35,242 nucleotides of DNA. Origin: an uncultured Bacilli bacterium (GTDB lineage: Bacteria; Bacillota_I; Bacilli_A; ML615J-28; CAG-313). The notes under the pieces were generated by a model. It did no database searches and was not told the origin of the DNA. It saw only the letters and a list, made by a program, of their open reading frames with translations. The stretch spans positions 1 to 35,242 of the forward strand of contig CAKONV010000018.1 of NCBI GenBank assembly GCA_934098295.1, written 5' to 3'. Below, one piece after another: positions 1-8,751 of the stretch (its first letter is position 1; each line of letters starts with the position of its first letter). The translations under genes were made by a program, and so were the position numbers.

Positions 1-1
1 C

Positions 2-72
2 TTATTTAAAGGTTAAAAAACACCAACATTATTTAAAGGCTATTCTTTTAAAACCCCCAACTTATTTAAAGG
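2..72. repeat. Three-copy short direct-repeat array at window start
   Basis: The 11-bp word TTATTTAAAGG occurs at 2-12, 29-39 and 62-72 (start spacing 27 and 33 bp), just downstream of spo0A. Its form is like the phased arrays of the accessory region at 21-35 kb, but the word is different. It may be one end of an element continuing left of the window. No hairpin terminator for spo0A is visible here. Confidence 0.6.
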
Positions 73-97
73 ACCCTAAAAACTTTAATATATTGCA

Positions 98-895
98 TTA
101 AGCTAAATAACGAATTCTTTTCTCTTTGCTATGAGCCAAACGCAAACGATCAGCAATCATCGCAATAAATTCAGAATTAGTAGGTTTAGACTTGTTATAA
201 CTTATTGTATAACTAAAAATTTCACTAATAGCCTCTACATTACCCCTAACCCATGCAACTTCTATGGCATGCCGAATTGCTCTTTCTACTCTTGATGCTG
301 TTGTGCCGAAGTGCTTGGCAACATCAGGGTATAAAATCTTCGTAATACCACTTAGAACTTCAACATCATTATAAACCATCATAATCGCTTCCCTTAGGTA
401 CATATAACCTTTGATATGAGCAGGAACACCAATTTCATGAAGAATATCAGTAATTTCACTATCCAAATCTGGATTATAATTAGGTGAATTTCTAATAACT
501 TGGCGATTGTTAAACAAATCAGCCAAAACGTTGTAGAACTTATCCATTTCGAATGGATATACAGCAAGATAATCAACATCTAACTCGTTTAATCTTTTCG
601 AAACAAAGGAACTTACAAAATGAGTAATAGCAACAATCTTATTTGGCTGTAAATATTCACCCTTCGAATTACGAACAGTTTCAATAAAATCAACACCATT
701 AAACTTAGCTTGGAATAGGCTTACAATTAGAACATCAACTTGAGAAACCTTCAAAATATTCAAGGCTTTAACTGTGTCATCATAAACACCTACAACTTGT
801 AAATTTTCTTTTTTCTTTAAAAAATCTACTAGAAGTCTTTCTTCACTTTCATTTTCTACAATCATTAATACATTAGTTTTTTTATAATTTTGCAT
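98..895 (-). CDS. spo0A: Spo0A-like sporulation regulator with degenerate receiver
   Basis: 265 aa. The C-terminal half (about residues 145-262) is a clear Spo0A DNA-binding domain; the recognition helix region reads SRVERAIRHAIEVAWVRGN, nearly as in Bacillus. In Bacillus, phosphorylated Spo0A starts sporulation. The N-terminal half has receiver length and spacing, but key residues are changed: the phospho-acceptor Asp is Ser59 (in VLIVSLFQ), the acidic pair is Glu14-Asn15, and the switch Lys is Tyr113 (AVYPFE). Thr91 is kept. It therefore probably cannot be phosphorylated in the usual way. The ATG at 895 follows a GGGGG ribosome site. Synteny with spoIVB and recN, broken only by an IS30 relic, supports orthology. 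The gene looks intact and constrained rather than decayed. Confidence 0.93.
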   Translation of the reverse strand: MQNYKKTNVLMIVENESEERLLVDFLKKKENLQVVGVYDDTVKALNILKVSQVDVLIVSLFQAKFNGVDFIETVRNSKGEYLQPNKIVAITHFVSSFVSKRLNELDVDYLAVYPFEMDKFYNVLADLFNNRQVIRNSPNYNPDLDSEITDILHEIGVPAHIKGYMYLREAIMMVYNDVEVLSGITKILYPDVAKHFGTTASRVERAIRHAIEVAWVRGNVEAISEIFSYTISYNKSKPTNSEFIAMIADRLRLAHSKEKRIRYLA

Positions 896-919
896 ACATC
901 TTACCCCCTATGCACCTAT

Positions 920-949
920 ATCATAACATATTGTTGCTACATTTGTCAA
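920..949 (-). promoter_or_regulatory. Sigma-A-type promoter of spo0A
   Basis: Read on the minus strand: -35 TTGACA (944-949), 18-bp spacer, -10 TATGAT (920-925), about 25 bp before the start codon. The perfect -35 suggests vegetative expression. Confidence 0.7.
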
Positions 950-970
950 TTTTTTTACTACTTATTTTTT

Positions 971-984
971 TCCTATTTTTATTT
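971..984. repeat. Left target duplication of the IS30 element
   Basis: TCCTATTTTTATTT, repeated exactly at 1772-1785 on the other side of the element. Confidence 0.75.
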
Positions 985-1018
985 GGCAAATTGTAATATC
1001 AAATGCAACAAAATAAAA

Positions 1019-1040
1019 TACCAGGTTTTTATCCTGGTAT
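1019..1040. other. Hairpin inside IS30 left end
   Basis: TACCAGG, short T-rich loop, CCTGGTA. It lies between the left inverted repeat and the transposase start. Such hairpins can shield a transposase from outside transcription. It has no long T tract, so it is not a classical terminator. Confidence 0.5.
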
Positions 1041-1114
1041 AAGATATTTTTGCTTAAGTTTCTTTTGTTAATATGTTATTCTTAAGTCGACGAAAACAAG
1101 AAAGGAATATTAAC

Positions 1115-1732
1115 ATGAAACACTATAATTATACACCAAAACAAACAAATATTCAATCATTTAGAAAATATCATTTTAATCATTTATCACTTGCTGATAG
1201 ATTAAATATTGAAAAACTTATTAATCTAAAAAAAGAATGTTTGTTTACACTCAGTGAAAGACAAACTAGAATATATTTGAGTTTTAAAATTAAAAATAAA
1301 GAAATGAAAAATATTATTGAGATATTAGATTCTATCGAAACTAAAATAGGTAAAGAAAGTTTCATTGCCTTATTTAAAAGTATAACTTTTGATAATGAAA
1401 ATGAATTTAGAGATTTTAAAGGAATGTCTAAATCAATATTTGACAATGAATCAAGAACAAAAGTATATTATGCCAATCCATATCATTCATGGGAACGTGG
1501 TTCCAACGAAAATAGAAATAGGATGATGAGAAAATTTTTCTCAAAAGGAACTGACTTTTCTACTATTAATAGAAAAGTCAATATTAAAAGCGACAATTTG
1601 ATTAACTATAGTCATAGGAAACTTTTAAACAATTCATCTTCTGCTGAATTATTAAAACATCTCAATGAATCATATTTTAGAATCATTGAGATGTTAGGAC
1701 TTAAAAATCCTTATCGTAAATACCTAATATAA
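1115..1732 (+). pseudogene. IS30-family transposase, middle deleted in frame
   Basis: 205 aa from the ATG at 1115, preceded by AGAAAGGA; the open frame also reaches an upstream ATG at 1073 without a ribosome site. The start has the IS30 helix-turn-helix segment (HLSLADRLNIEKLIN). The sequence then jumps to the C-terminal half of the DDE domain: SITFDNENEF, the signature YHSWERGSNENRNRMMRKFF, and the final NYSHRKLLNN. IS30 transposases are usually 300-380 aa, so roughly 120-150 residues including the first catalytic Asp are missing. The frame stayed open across the deletion. It is almost certainly inactive, though its DNA-binding part could still bind the ends. Confidence 0.85.
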
Positions 1733-1771
1733 TTAACAATATTTTTGTTGCATTTCTAATTACAATTTAGG

Positions 1772-1785
1772 TCCTATTTTTATTT
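1772..1785. repeat. Right target duplication of the IS30 element
   Basis: Exact copy of 971-984, flush with the outer right end of the element. Confidence 0.75.
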
Positions 1786-1846
1786 TTTTCGTGCAAAAAA
1801 ATCGCATTTTATCGAACCTTGTCGAACAATTATAAATTCAACATAA

Positions 1847-2842
1847 TTAATTTGCAATTAAGTTTAATTCTTCATACATCCATCTAGCATATATTGCATA
1901 GCCAACACTAGGGCAATCTAAAGTAACATGCGAAATAACACCAATCAATTTACCATTTTGAACAATGGGACTACCACTCATTCCTTGAACAATTCCACCA
2001 GCACAGTCAAGTAGTTTTTCATCATTTACTTTAATTTTGATTCCTTTTGCTTCGATTGTTGATTGTGATTTAGTTTCTAAAATTTCTATACAAAATTCTT
2101 CAATTTTATCGCCATTTACAACGGTATACATCGTAGCGCTGCCTTTTTCTACTTCATCTACATCAGCAATTTTTAATGATTTTTTGTTAGATTTATTATA
2201 CATTTTTCCATAAACACCAGTATTTCTAACTTCTTTTATTTCGCCTATCAATTCGTTTTTTAATATTGCTCTTTTTTCTCCAGCTACTGCTTGCGTTGCT
2301 TGTTTAATACTAGCAACAGTAGAAAGAGTCAAATAACCACTATATTTTAATAAATTATCATTATTGTCATAAATACCATGTCCTAATGCTGCATAATAAT
2401 TATTTTTTGTAACAAAGGATAAAGTGCCAACACCTAAGAGTTTATCTCTTACGTATAATCCAATTGATTTTTCCTTATTAGTGGTCATAACCACATCAAT
2501 CTTAGTATTTATTCTTTTTTCATTTCTTGAAACAACCAGAGAAAGTGATGTATAATTACAAGTTTTTAAATATTGCAATAATTCATCATTTGAATTTATT
2601 TTAACATTATTTATTGCAATAATATGATCTCCACTTTCAATATTACTATCTTTCCAAGGTTTTTTCTTTCCTACTGCTGTTTCAACCGCATATTTTCCGA
2701 TTATTTCAACACCTGTTGATAATTTTAAACCTATAGAATCTCCACCCAAATAAACATCATCTTGTATATTATAAGCACTTACTTTAGTAGAAAATATAAT
2801 TGTTAAGAAAGTAAATAAAAATAATAAAAAAACTTTTTTCAT
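1847..2842 (-). CDS. spoIVB: SpoIVB serine peptidase
   Basis: 331 aa from the ATG at 2842, which follows AGGAGG and begins the signal sequence (MKKVFLLFLFTFLTIIF). A PDZ-like segment comes next (GDHIIAINNVKINSNDELL), then an S55 peptidase domain with the catalytic His motif AALGHGIYD and the nucleophile motif GMSGSPIVQNGKLIGVISH. In Bacillus, SpoIVB is made in the forespore, crosses to the intermembrane space and cleaves SpoIVFA, triggering pro-sigma-K processing. The synteny recN-spoIVB-spo0A is classical. Its presence beside a receiver-defective Spo0A argues that the lineage keeps, or recently kept, a sporulation-like programme. No clear sigma-F or sigma-G promoter could be assigned upstream. 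Confidence 0.92.
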   Translation of the reverse strand: MKKVFLLFLFTFLTIIFSTKVSAYNIQDDVYLGGDSIGLKLSTGVEIIGKYAVETAVGKKKPWKDSNIESGDHIIAINNVKINSNDELLQYLKTCNYTSLSLVVSRNEKRINTKIDVVMTTNKEKSIGLYVRDKLLGVGTLSFVTKNNYYAALGHGIYDNNDNLLKYSGYLTLSTVASIKQATQAVAGEKRAILKNELIGEIKEVRNTGVYGKMYNKSNKKSLKIADVDEVEKGSATMYTVVNGDKIEEFCIEILETKSQSTIEAKGIKIKVNDEKLLDCAGGIVQGMSGSPIVQNGKLIGVISHVTLDCPSVGYAIYARWMYEELNLIAN

Positions 2843-2943
2843 TTTTATAAATTTCCTCCTTTCTAAAATTATTATTTCCAACAAACAATTTTTAAGAAGA
2901 GTATATTAATGGTATGAAATAAAAAAATTGTAAATATTAAATT

Positions 2944-2977
2944 AAAAAATTAAGTATGCTAATACTTAATTTTTTTG
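2944..2977 (-). terminator. Bidirectional terminator after recN
   Basis: AAAAAATTAAGTAT, 4-base loop, ATACTTAATTTTTTT: a perfect stem with A and T tracts on both sides. It ends the nusB-recN transcript just beyond the recN stop. Confidence 0.85.
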
Positions 2978-2984
2978 ATTATAT

Positions 2985-4655
2985 TTATTTTTTTGTTATC
3001 ATTAACTTTGCCACTTCTTTAGTTTTACCAGTTAAATCATTCGGAGATATCATCTCAGCAATACAATCAATTCTTTCAGAATAATTTAATTGTTTTACAA
3101 CTACATTTGTCGTGTTTTCACTTATAAATTTAGAAACATAAATCTGACTATCAGCGGAACTTGCAACAATAGGCAAATGCGTAATAGCAAATACTTGAGT
3201 ATTGCTACTTAATTCTTGAAGCTTTTTAGCAACAGCATCGGCAACAGCTCCACTCATTCCTGTATCAATCTCATCGAAAATAATTGTTGAAAGACCTTTA
3301 TTTTTAAATAAATGAGTTTTTAAAGCAAGCATAACTCTTGACATTTCACCACCAGAAGCAATTTTTGCAAGTGGTTTTAACGCTTCCCCCAAATTAAAAG
3401 AAATCAAAATATCTACATCATCAACACCATTTTTATGGAATGGTGTTTGATCAAAACAGTCATTTAATTTTTGACTGTTAAGAACAATGTCTATTTGAAC
3501 TTTAGAAAGCATTAATTCTTTTAATGTTTGTATAATATTTTCTTTTAAAGTTAAGACATTTTTTCTTCTTTCACTAGTAATTTGTCTAGCAATATCACAG
3601 AGTTTTTGATAACTATTTGTTAACAATTCTTTAGAATTCTCTAAATTAACGTCAGCATTGTCAACATTATCAATTTGAACTGACAATTCTTTACTAAACT
3701 CAATTAATTCCGGAACAGTACGTTTATATTTTTTTATTAAACGATTGATTTCACTTATTCTTTCATTTAGAAAATTAATTCTTCCCTCATCAAATTCAAA
3801 ATTATTTAATTCAGTACTAATAGTATTTTCTAAATCTTCAATATTATAATATGCATTTTCAATATCATTATAATAGGCAATATATTGAGGATTTAAAGTT
3901 TTTAAATGCTTTAAATTTTCCATCAATTTATATAACTGACCTCGCAAATCAAACTCTTGTATAATTTCTTTAGAATTATTCAAATCTTCATAAGTCGTTT
4001 CGTAATTATTTAAATATTTAAGTTCTTGTTCTAATGATTCTAATTCATTAACTTGCAAATTAGCCTTTGTTATTTCATTATATTCAAATTTTAAAAAATC
4101 AATATTTTCTAAATTTCTTTGATTTTGATTTTTTAAATCCATAAAATTTTTATAACAATTATTATAATTTTTATAAAGAATTTGGTATTTGGAAATTAAA
4201 ATTTTAATATTATCATCATCTATGAAAGTTAAATAATTTTTGGGATCAAAAAGGCGCATGGTATCATTTTGTTGATGAATATCAATTAAATTATTACCAA
4301 TCATTTCAACTTGAGATAAGCTAGCAATAAAACCATTAATTCTAAAAGTACTTTTACCATTAGCATAAATATCTCTTCTAATAATTAAATCAGCATCGGC
4401 ATCTATACCATATTCATCTAATAATAACTGTACAGCATTATTATAACTATCAAAAACACCTTCAATAACAGCTTTCACAGCACCATTGCGAACAATATTA
4501 CTAGATGATCTACCACCAACTAATAAATTAATGGCATCAATAATTAGAGATTTACCCGCACCAGCCTCACCAGTGATAGCTGTAAAACCCGGTGCAAAAT
4601 CAACGTTTACCTCATCAATTATAGCAAAATTTTGTACATGTAAACTAACAAGCAT
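2985..4655 (-). CDS. recN: DNA repair protein RecN
   Basis: 556 aa, normal RecN length. It is an SMC-like ATPase: Walker A GEAGAGKSLI near residue 31, a long coiled-coil middle, ABC signature ASGGEMSRVMLALK, Walker B TIIFDEIDTGMSG, and a distal His-loop segment (FAITHLPIVAS). RecN gathers broken ends during recombinational double-strand-break repair. Its start lies inside the last codons of dxs (short overlap), so the two are translationally linked. In other Bacillota, tlyA and argR usually lie between dxs and recN; both are absent here. Confidence 0.96.
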   Translation of the reverse strand: MLVSLHVQNFAIIDEVNVDFAPGFTAITGEAGAGKSLIIDAINLLVGGRSSSNIVRNGAVKAVIEGVFDSYNNAVQLLLDEYGIDADADLIIRRDIYANGKSTFRINGFIASLSQVEMIGNNLIDIHQQNDTMRLFDPKNYLTFIDDDNIKILISKYQILYKNYNNCYKNFMDLKNQNQRNLENIDFLKFEYNEITKANLQVNELESLEQELKYLNNYETTYEDLNNSKEIIQEFDLRGQLYKLMENLKHLKTLNPQYIAYYNDIENAYYNIEDLENTISTELNNFEFDEGRINFLNERISEINRLIKKYKRTVPELIEFSKELSVQIDNVDNADVNLENSKELLTNSYQKLCDIARQITSERRKNVLTLKENIIQTLKELMLSKVQIDIVLNSQKLNDCFDQTPFHKNGVDDVDILISFNLGEALKPLAKIASGGEMSRVMLALKTHLFKNKGLSTIIFDEIDTGMSGAVADAVAKKLQELSSNTQVFAITHLPIVASSADSQIYVSKFISENTTNVVVKQLNYSERIDCIAEMISPNDLTGKTKEVAKLMITKK

Positions 4656-4660
4656 ATATT

Positions 4661-6457
4661 TTACTTACCTCTCTTAATAAGTGCTACTAAGTCGTTAATA
4701 GAAACATGATAAAATTCTTTTAGCTCCTCAGTAGAACCTGATTTTAAGTATCCATCCTTTATCGAAATTGATTTAATTTTCATATTCAAATCATTTTCAT
4801 TTACATATGATAAGATGCTATTTGCCAAAGATCCATTGCTAATAACATTTTCATATATAAATAATGTTCTAGGTTTTTTTCCTAAATGATTTAATAAATC
4901 AGTATCTATAGGGGTAGTTGAAAGAGCATCTATCAAACCAACATTTAAATGATTTTCCTCAATAGCTTTTTTAACAGCAAAAACATTAGGTCCATAGGTA
5001 ATAACATAATCATCACCTTTAATTATTTCTTTCCACATCAATGAATTGTCAAAAAATTCATCATTTAATGGTGCTTGTCCTTTAGGATATCTAATAATAA
5101 CAGGTCCTGAAGCACTGTTAAGAGCATAATCTAACATTTTACTAGCATCAAGAGCTGTAGTTGGTTGTAGAATAGTCAAGCCAGGAATCGATGCACAAAA
5201 AGCCATATCGTATATTCCTTGATGTGTATCACCATCACCGGGAACAATTCCTGCCCTATCAACGCATAGTACCACATGTACATTAGTTCTAGCAATGTCA
5301 TGAATTAATTCATCATAACCTCTCTGTAAAAAAGTTGAATATATGAAAACAACTGGCTTTAATCCTGAGATTGCCATACTAGAGGCCATAACCAAAGCTT
5401 GTTCTTCGGCTATACCAACATCTATTGTTTGCTTAGGATAGGTCGAGGCATATTTAGAAATACCCGATCCTAAAATCATCGCAGGGGATATGACTCTAAT
5501 TAATTGATTTTCATCTTTTTTACTTTGATTAATAAGTTCTTCAGCAAGCACTTCTCCAAAAGTTAGTGATTTAGGCAAGCATTTAAAAGCACCAGTTTTA
5601 ACATCAAAAGGACCTACACCATGCCAAATTCCAAGTTTATCGTTTTCTGCAAAAGAATATCCTTTACCTTTTGTAGTCTTTATATGCAAAACAATCGTTC
5701 GAGGATAATTTTTTGCATAAGTCAAATATTTTATTAATTCATTAAAATCATGACCATCTATATTTTCGAAATATTTAAGATCTAAACTTGTAAATAGATC
5801 AACCTTATAGGCATAATATTGAAGAGCATGCTTTATTCTTACAGGTGTAATTCTTTTAAGCCAATTCATCGATTTTTTAATTCTTAGAGAATTGTATTTA
5901 TTCGCAACAGTCCCTACATTTGCTGAAACACTCATATTATTATCATTAATGATTATAATCATTTTTTCCTTTGGGTGAGCTCCCAAGTAATTTAATGCTT
6001 CAAAACATAGACCATTACTAACCGATGCATCACCAACAACGGCAATAACTTCTCCTATTTCATTTGGAAAAGTTTTTTTGGCCTCAATAAAGCCTAGACC
6101 AGCAGAGATCGAAGTTGATGAATGTCCAGCTTCAAAAGCATCATATTTACTTTCACTCATTTTAGCAAATCCACTTAATCCATTAAATTTTCTCAAAGTG
6201 TCAAACTCTTTGTATCTTCCCGTAAGAAGTTTATGAGTATAAGTTTGATGTGATACATCAAAAATAATTTTATCTTTTGGAGTATCAAAAACTTTATGCA
6301 AGGCAATTGTTAATTCCACTACCCCTAAATTTGATGCTAAATGTCCACCATTACGACTAGTAGTTTCGATAATTTTATTTCTAATCTCAGATGCTAATTG
6401 TTCTAATTCATTATTGCTCATCGTTTTTAAACTTTCAAGTTTAAAATCATCTAGCAT
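4661..6457 (-). CDS. dxs: 1-deoxy-D-xylulose-5-phosphate synthase
   Basis: 598 aa. It condenses pyruvate and glyceraldehyde 3-phosphate to DXP, the first step of the MEP isoprenoid route, with thiamine diphosphate. Visible are GGHLASNLGVVELTIALH, the ThDP motif (VVGDASVSNG ... NDNNMS), DVSHQTYTHK, the transketolase pyrimidine part (DVGIAEEQA) and DRAGIVPGDGDTHQG. All core domains are present although it is slightly short of the usual 620-630 aa. It follows xseB by 39 bp. The ispA gene that commonly sits between xseB and dxs is missing, so prenyl synthase must be encoded elsewhere. Confidence 0.96.
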   Translation of the reverse strand: MLDDFKLESLKTMSNNELEQLASEIRNKIIETTSRNGGHLASNLGVVELTIALHKVFDTPKDKIIFDVSHQTYTHKLLTGRYKEFDTLRKFNGLSGFAKMSESKYDAFEAGHSSTSISAGLGFIEAKKTFPNEIGEVIAVVGDASVSNGLCFEALNYLGAHPKEKMIIIINDNNMSVSANVGTVANKYNSLRIKKSMNWLKRITPVRIKHALQYYAYKVDLFTSLDLKYFENIDGHDFNELIKYLTYAKNYPRTIVLHIKTTKGKGYSFAENDKLGIWHGVGPFDVKTGAFKCLPKSLTFGEVLAEELINQSKKDENQLIRVISPAMILGSGISKYASTYPKQTIDVGIAEEQALVMASSMAISGLKPVVFIYSTFLQRGYDELIHDIARTNVHVVLCVDRAGIVPGDGDTHQGIYDMAFCASIPGLTILQPTTALDASKMLDYALNSASGPVIIRYPKGQAPLNDEFFDNSLMWKEIIKGDDYVITYGPNVFAVKKAIEENHLNVGLIDALSTTPIDTDLLNHLGKKPRTLFIYENVISNGSLANSILSYVNENDLNMKIKSISIKDGYLKSGSTEELKEFYHVSINDLVALIKRGK

Positions 6458-6496
6458 AAATAGCCTCCTCGTATATAATTTTAAAAAGGAACATTT

Positions 6497-6700
6497 TTAA
6501 AAATTACTTTCGCCTTCATTAGTAACTTTTTTTACTATTACCTCTTTAGCGTTATCTAATCTTTTTTTACATTCAATGCTTAATTGCATTCCTTTTTGAT
6601 AAACGTTAATTGATTCTTCTAATGATAATTTACCACTTTCAAGAAGATTTACAACTTCTTGTAATTCGTTAAGTAGTTGTTCAAAAGTTTTATTTTCCAT
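6497..6700 (-). CDS. xseB: Exodeoxyribonuclease VII small subunit
   Basis: 67 aa, typical XseB size, with the family pattern FEQLLNELQEVVNLLESGKLSLEES and YQKGMQLSIECKKRLDNAK. Several XseB copies coat the coiled-coil region of XseA to form exonuclease VII, which degrades single-stranded DNA. It lies directly after xseA in the nusB-recN operon. Confidence 0.95.
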   Translation of the reverse strand: MENKTFEQLLNELQEVVNLLESGKLSLEESINVYQKGMQLSIECKKRLDNAKEVIVKKVTNEGESNF

Positions 6701-6725
6701 ATAAATTTACTTCCTTTAATTTATG

Positions 6726-8144
6726 CTATTTGTCTTTTTCTATTTTATTAATAGTTGCAAATGCCTTACCATCAGCGAATTTAACAGCAATATTGTCATG
6801 CTCTTGTAATTCGCTAGTATTATAAACAATTTTATCATCTTTATAAACAATGCTATATCCCTTAGTTATTATGTTTAAAGGATTTAAAATGGTACTTTTT
6901 TCTACTAAATGTTCAAACACACTAGATAAATTTTCTATTTTTTTATTCATCATAGTAACAATTTGATTAGTAAGGTTATCAACTATTGTCCGTTTATTAT
7001 CTATATCATTAATAATTAATTCAACTCTTAAATGACTTTTTAAATTATTGTAAATTGCCTCTGCATTAGCAACGTTTCTTTCCATAGAAAATTGAAGACG
7101 ATGTTGAAGATTGGCAATTTCATCATCTAATTTTTTGGCAATAACTTCTGGTGTCAAAAGATTTAATTTATGGTCTAATTCTAAATATTTTTGTTCATAT
7201 CGCGATATTACATCATCAAAATGAGCTAAAACAAATGAATTTGTTAAAGAATACCAATTATTATACGCTGATATTAGTTTATTTTTTATTCCTGTTTTGA
7301 GCCTTTTTGATTCATTTAAGATAACACTTAAGACGTCTTTTTTATCTTTCGTCAATCTCATCGCCGCACCGGTTGGGGTAGGCGCTCTAAAAGAACAAAC
7401 AAAATCACAAATTGTATAATCACCTTCATGTCCAACGGCACTAATCGTAGGAAAAGGAGCATCATAAAGTTTTCTTGCTAACATTTCATCATTAAAGCAA
7501 TTTAGATCCTCAAAACTTCCCCCACCTCTACCAATTATCAATACATCTAAATTGCTATTTTGATATGAAAGATTTAAAGCTCTTATCAAATCTTTAGGAG
7601 CATCTAGGCCTTGTACCAATGCTGGATATAAAGTTAATTTAGCAAGGGGAAAACGTCTATTAAAGGTTGAAACTATATCATTGATAGCTTCCCCAGTAGG
7701 AGCGGTAATAATACCAACATTTTCTGGATAATCAGGAATCGGCAATTTATGTTCTGCGGCAAATAATCCTTCATGTTCCAATTTATTTTTTAGTTCTAAG
7801 TATTTTTGGTACAATATACCAATACCGCATTCCGTCATTTGATTAACAATTACGGCATAACTTCCACGTTTTTGGTATATCTGAATTTTTCCAACAACTT
7901 GTACACTCATTCCATCTTGAGGAATAAAATGTAAAGTAAGATTAGCTGGATAAAAAAACATTGCAGAAATTTCAGAATTTTGATCTTTTAAGGAAAAATA
8001 ATAATGCTGTCCAGACCTTTTACAATTAGATAATTCACCTTGGATATAAACACATTGCAAAGCAATATCATCATTAAATTTATAATATAAATACCTATTG
8101 ACGTCTGATACGCTTAAGTATTCTTTTTTATTGTTCATTGACAT
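6726..8144 (-). CDS. xseA: Exodeoxyribonuclease VII large subunit
   Basis: 472 aa. The N-terminal OB fold includes VYIQGELSNCKRSGQHYYFSLKD. The catalytic domain follows with VGIITAPTGEAINDIVST, IIGRGGGSFEDLNCFNDE and SAVGHEGDYTICDFVCSFRAPTPTGAA, then a long helical arm for XseB and a C-terminal GYSIV segment. The ATG at 8144 overlaps the end of nusB by 17 bp; a second ATG two codons later (8138) is equally possible and neither has a strong ribosome site, which suggests translational coupling to nusB. Confidence 0.95.
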   Translation of the reverse strand: MSMNNKKEYLSVSDVNRYLYYKFNDDIALQCVYIQGELSNCKRSGQHYYFSLKDQNSEISAMFFYPANLTLHFIPQDGMSVQVVGKIQIYQKRGSYAVIVNQMTECGIGILYQKYLELKNKLEHEGLFAAEHKLPIPDYPENVGIITAPTGEAINDIVSTFNRRFPLAKLTLYPALVQGLDAPKDLIRALNLSYQNSNLDVLIIGRGGGSFEDLNCFNDEMLARKLYDAPFPTISAVGHEGDYTICDFVCSFRAPTPTGAAMRLTKDKKDVLSVILNESKRLKTGIKNKLISAYNNWYSLTNSFVLAHFDDVISRYEQKYLELDHKLNLLTPEVIAKKLDDEIANLQHRLQFSMERNVANAEAIYNNLKSHLRVELIINDIDNKRTIVDNLTNQIVTMMNKKIENLSSVFEHLVEKSTILNPLNIITKGYSIVYKDDKIVYNTSELQEHDNIAVKFADGKAFATINKIEKDK

Positions 8145-8562
8145 GGATAGAAACTTTATCTAATAACTTATTGTTAAATTGTACTTGCTTATCATTATCA
8201 ATAGAACTATATTCTCTAGTGATTTCTAACGCTTCATTAATAGCAATATGTTTATCAACTTTTAGCCATTTCATTTCATAAACAGCAATTCTTATAATTG
8301 CTCGATCAACATAAGATAAACGATCAATTGTATAATTAGTCAATGCTGAAGATATTAGCATATCAATATTATTAATATTATCATAGCAACCTTCAATTAA
8401 CTCTTGGGCATATTTAGTATCAATTTCAACTGGGTATTCTTCTTCTTTTTCAAGATTTATTAAGTCTTCAAATGCTTGAATTGTCTCTTCTTTAGTTAAA
8501 CGTCTAATGTCCATATTATACAAAATTTGAACTGCTATTATTCTACCATTGTGTCTTTTCAT
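8128..8562 (-). CDS. nusB: Transcription antitermination factor NusB
   Basis: 144 aa from the ATG at 8562, preceded by AAGGGAAA; a TTG eight codons upstream only extends the frame. NusB with NusE (S10) binds boxA RNA in rRNA antitermination. Family features are RIIAVQILYNMDI at the start, TNYTIDRLSYVDRAIIRIAVYEMKW in the middle and HIAINEALEITREYSS near the end. It is the first gene of the operon that runs through xseA, xseB, dxs and recN. Confidence 0.94.
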   Translation of the reverse strand: MKRHNGRIIAVQILYNMDIRRLTKEETIQAFEDLINLEKEEEYPVEIDTKYAQELIEGCYDNINNIDMLISSALTNYTIDRLSYVDRAIIRIAVYEMKWLKVDKHIAINEALEITREYSSIDNDKQVQFNNKLLDKVSIHVNEQ

Positions 8563-8597
8563 ATAATTTTCCCTTCTATAAATCAATAGATAAGACT

Positions 8598-8626
8598 ATT
8601 ATACTACAAATAACATTTTTTTGCAA
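8598..8626 (-). promoter_or_regulatory. Sigma-A promoter of the nusB-recN operon
   Basis: On the minus strand: TTGCAA (8621-8626), 17-bp spacer, TATAAT (8598-8603), about 35 bp before the nusB start. Near-consensus. Confidence 0.8.
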
Positions 8627-8685
8627 ACAAAACATAACTATCTATATAATAATACAAAAGAAAATATTTTTTGCTTTTAAAAATA

Positions 8686-8749
8686 AAAAAACTAGTGATG
8701 AAAAAGTTTCAGTACAAATATTCCAAAACATTTAACACTAGATTTTAAT
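8686..8749 (-). terminator. Terminator after trmL
   Basis: Read on the minus strand, CTAGTG and CACTAG can pair around a loop of about 40 nt, followed by TTTTTTT. The long loop makes it less certain than the other terminators. Confidence 0.5.
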
Positions 8750-8751
8750 TT

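Larger units (their letters stand above)
985..1771 (+). mobile_element. IS30-family element, internally deleted
   Basis: About 787 bp. The ends are imperfect inverted repeats: AAATTGTAAT-N3-AAATGCAACAAAA from 988 inward and its complement ending at 1768, 24 of 26 positions matching, with three looser outer bases each side. Flanks are exact 14-bp direct repeats TCCTATTTTTATTT (971-984 and 1772-1785), read as the target duplication. Such long duplications are reported for mycoplasma IS30 relatives (IS1630), whereas classical IS30 makes 2-3 bp. The transposase inside lacks its middle, so the copy is non-autonomous. It separates spo0A from spoIVB without breaking either. Confidence 0.85.

Noticed and set aside
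394..579. Reading frames opposite or overlapping spo0A, recN, U32, Sel1 and others
   Set aside because: They are shadows of longer conserved genes in other frames and lack ribosome sites or family motifs.
1019..1040. Terminator of spoIVB or spo0A
   Set aside because: The hairpin lies within the IS30 element, has no T tract, and is not downstream of either gene in a useful sense.
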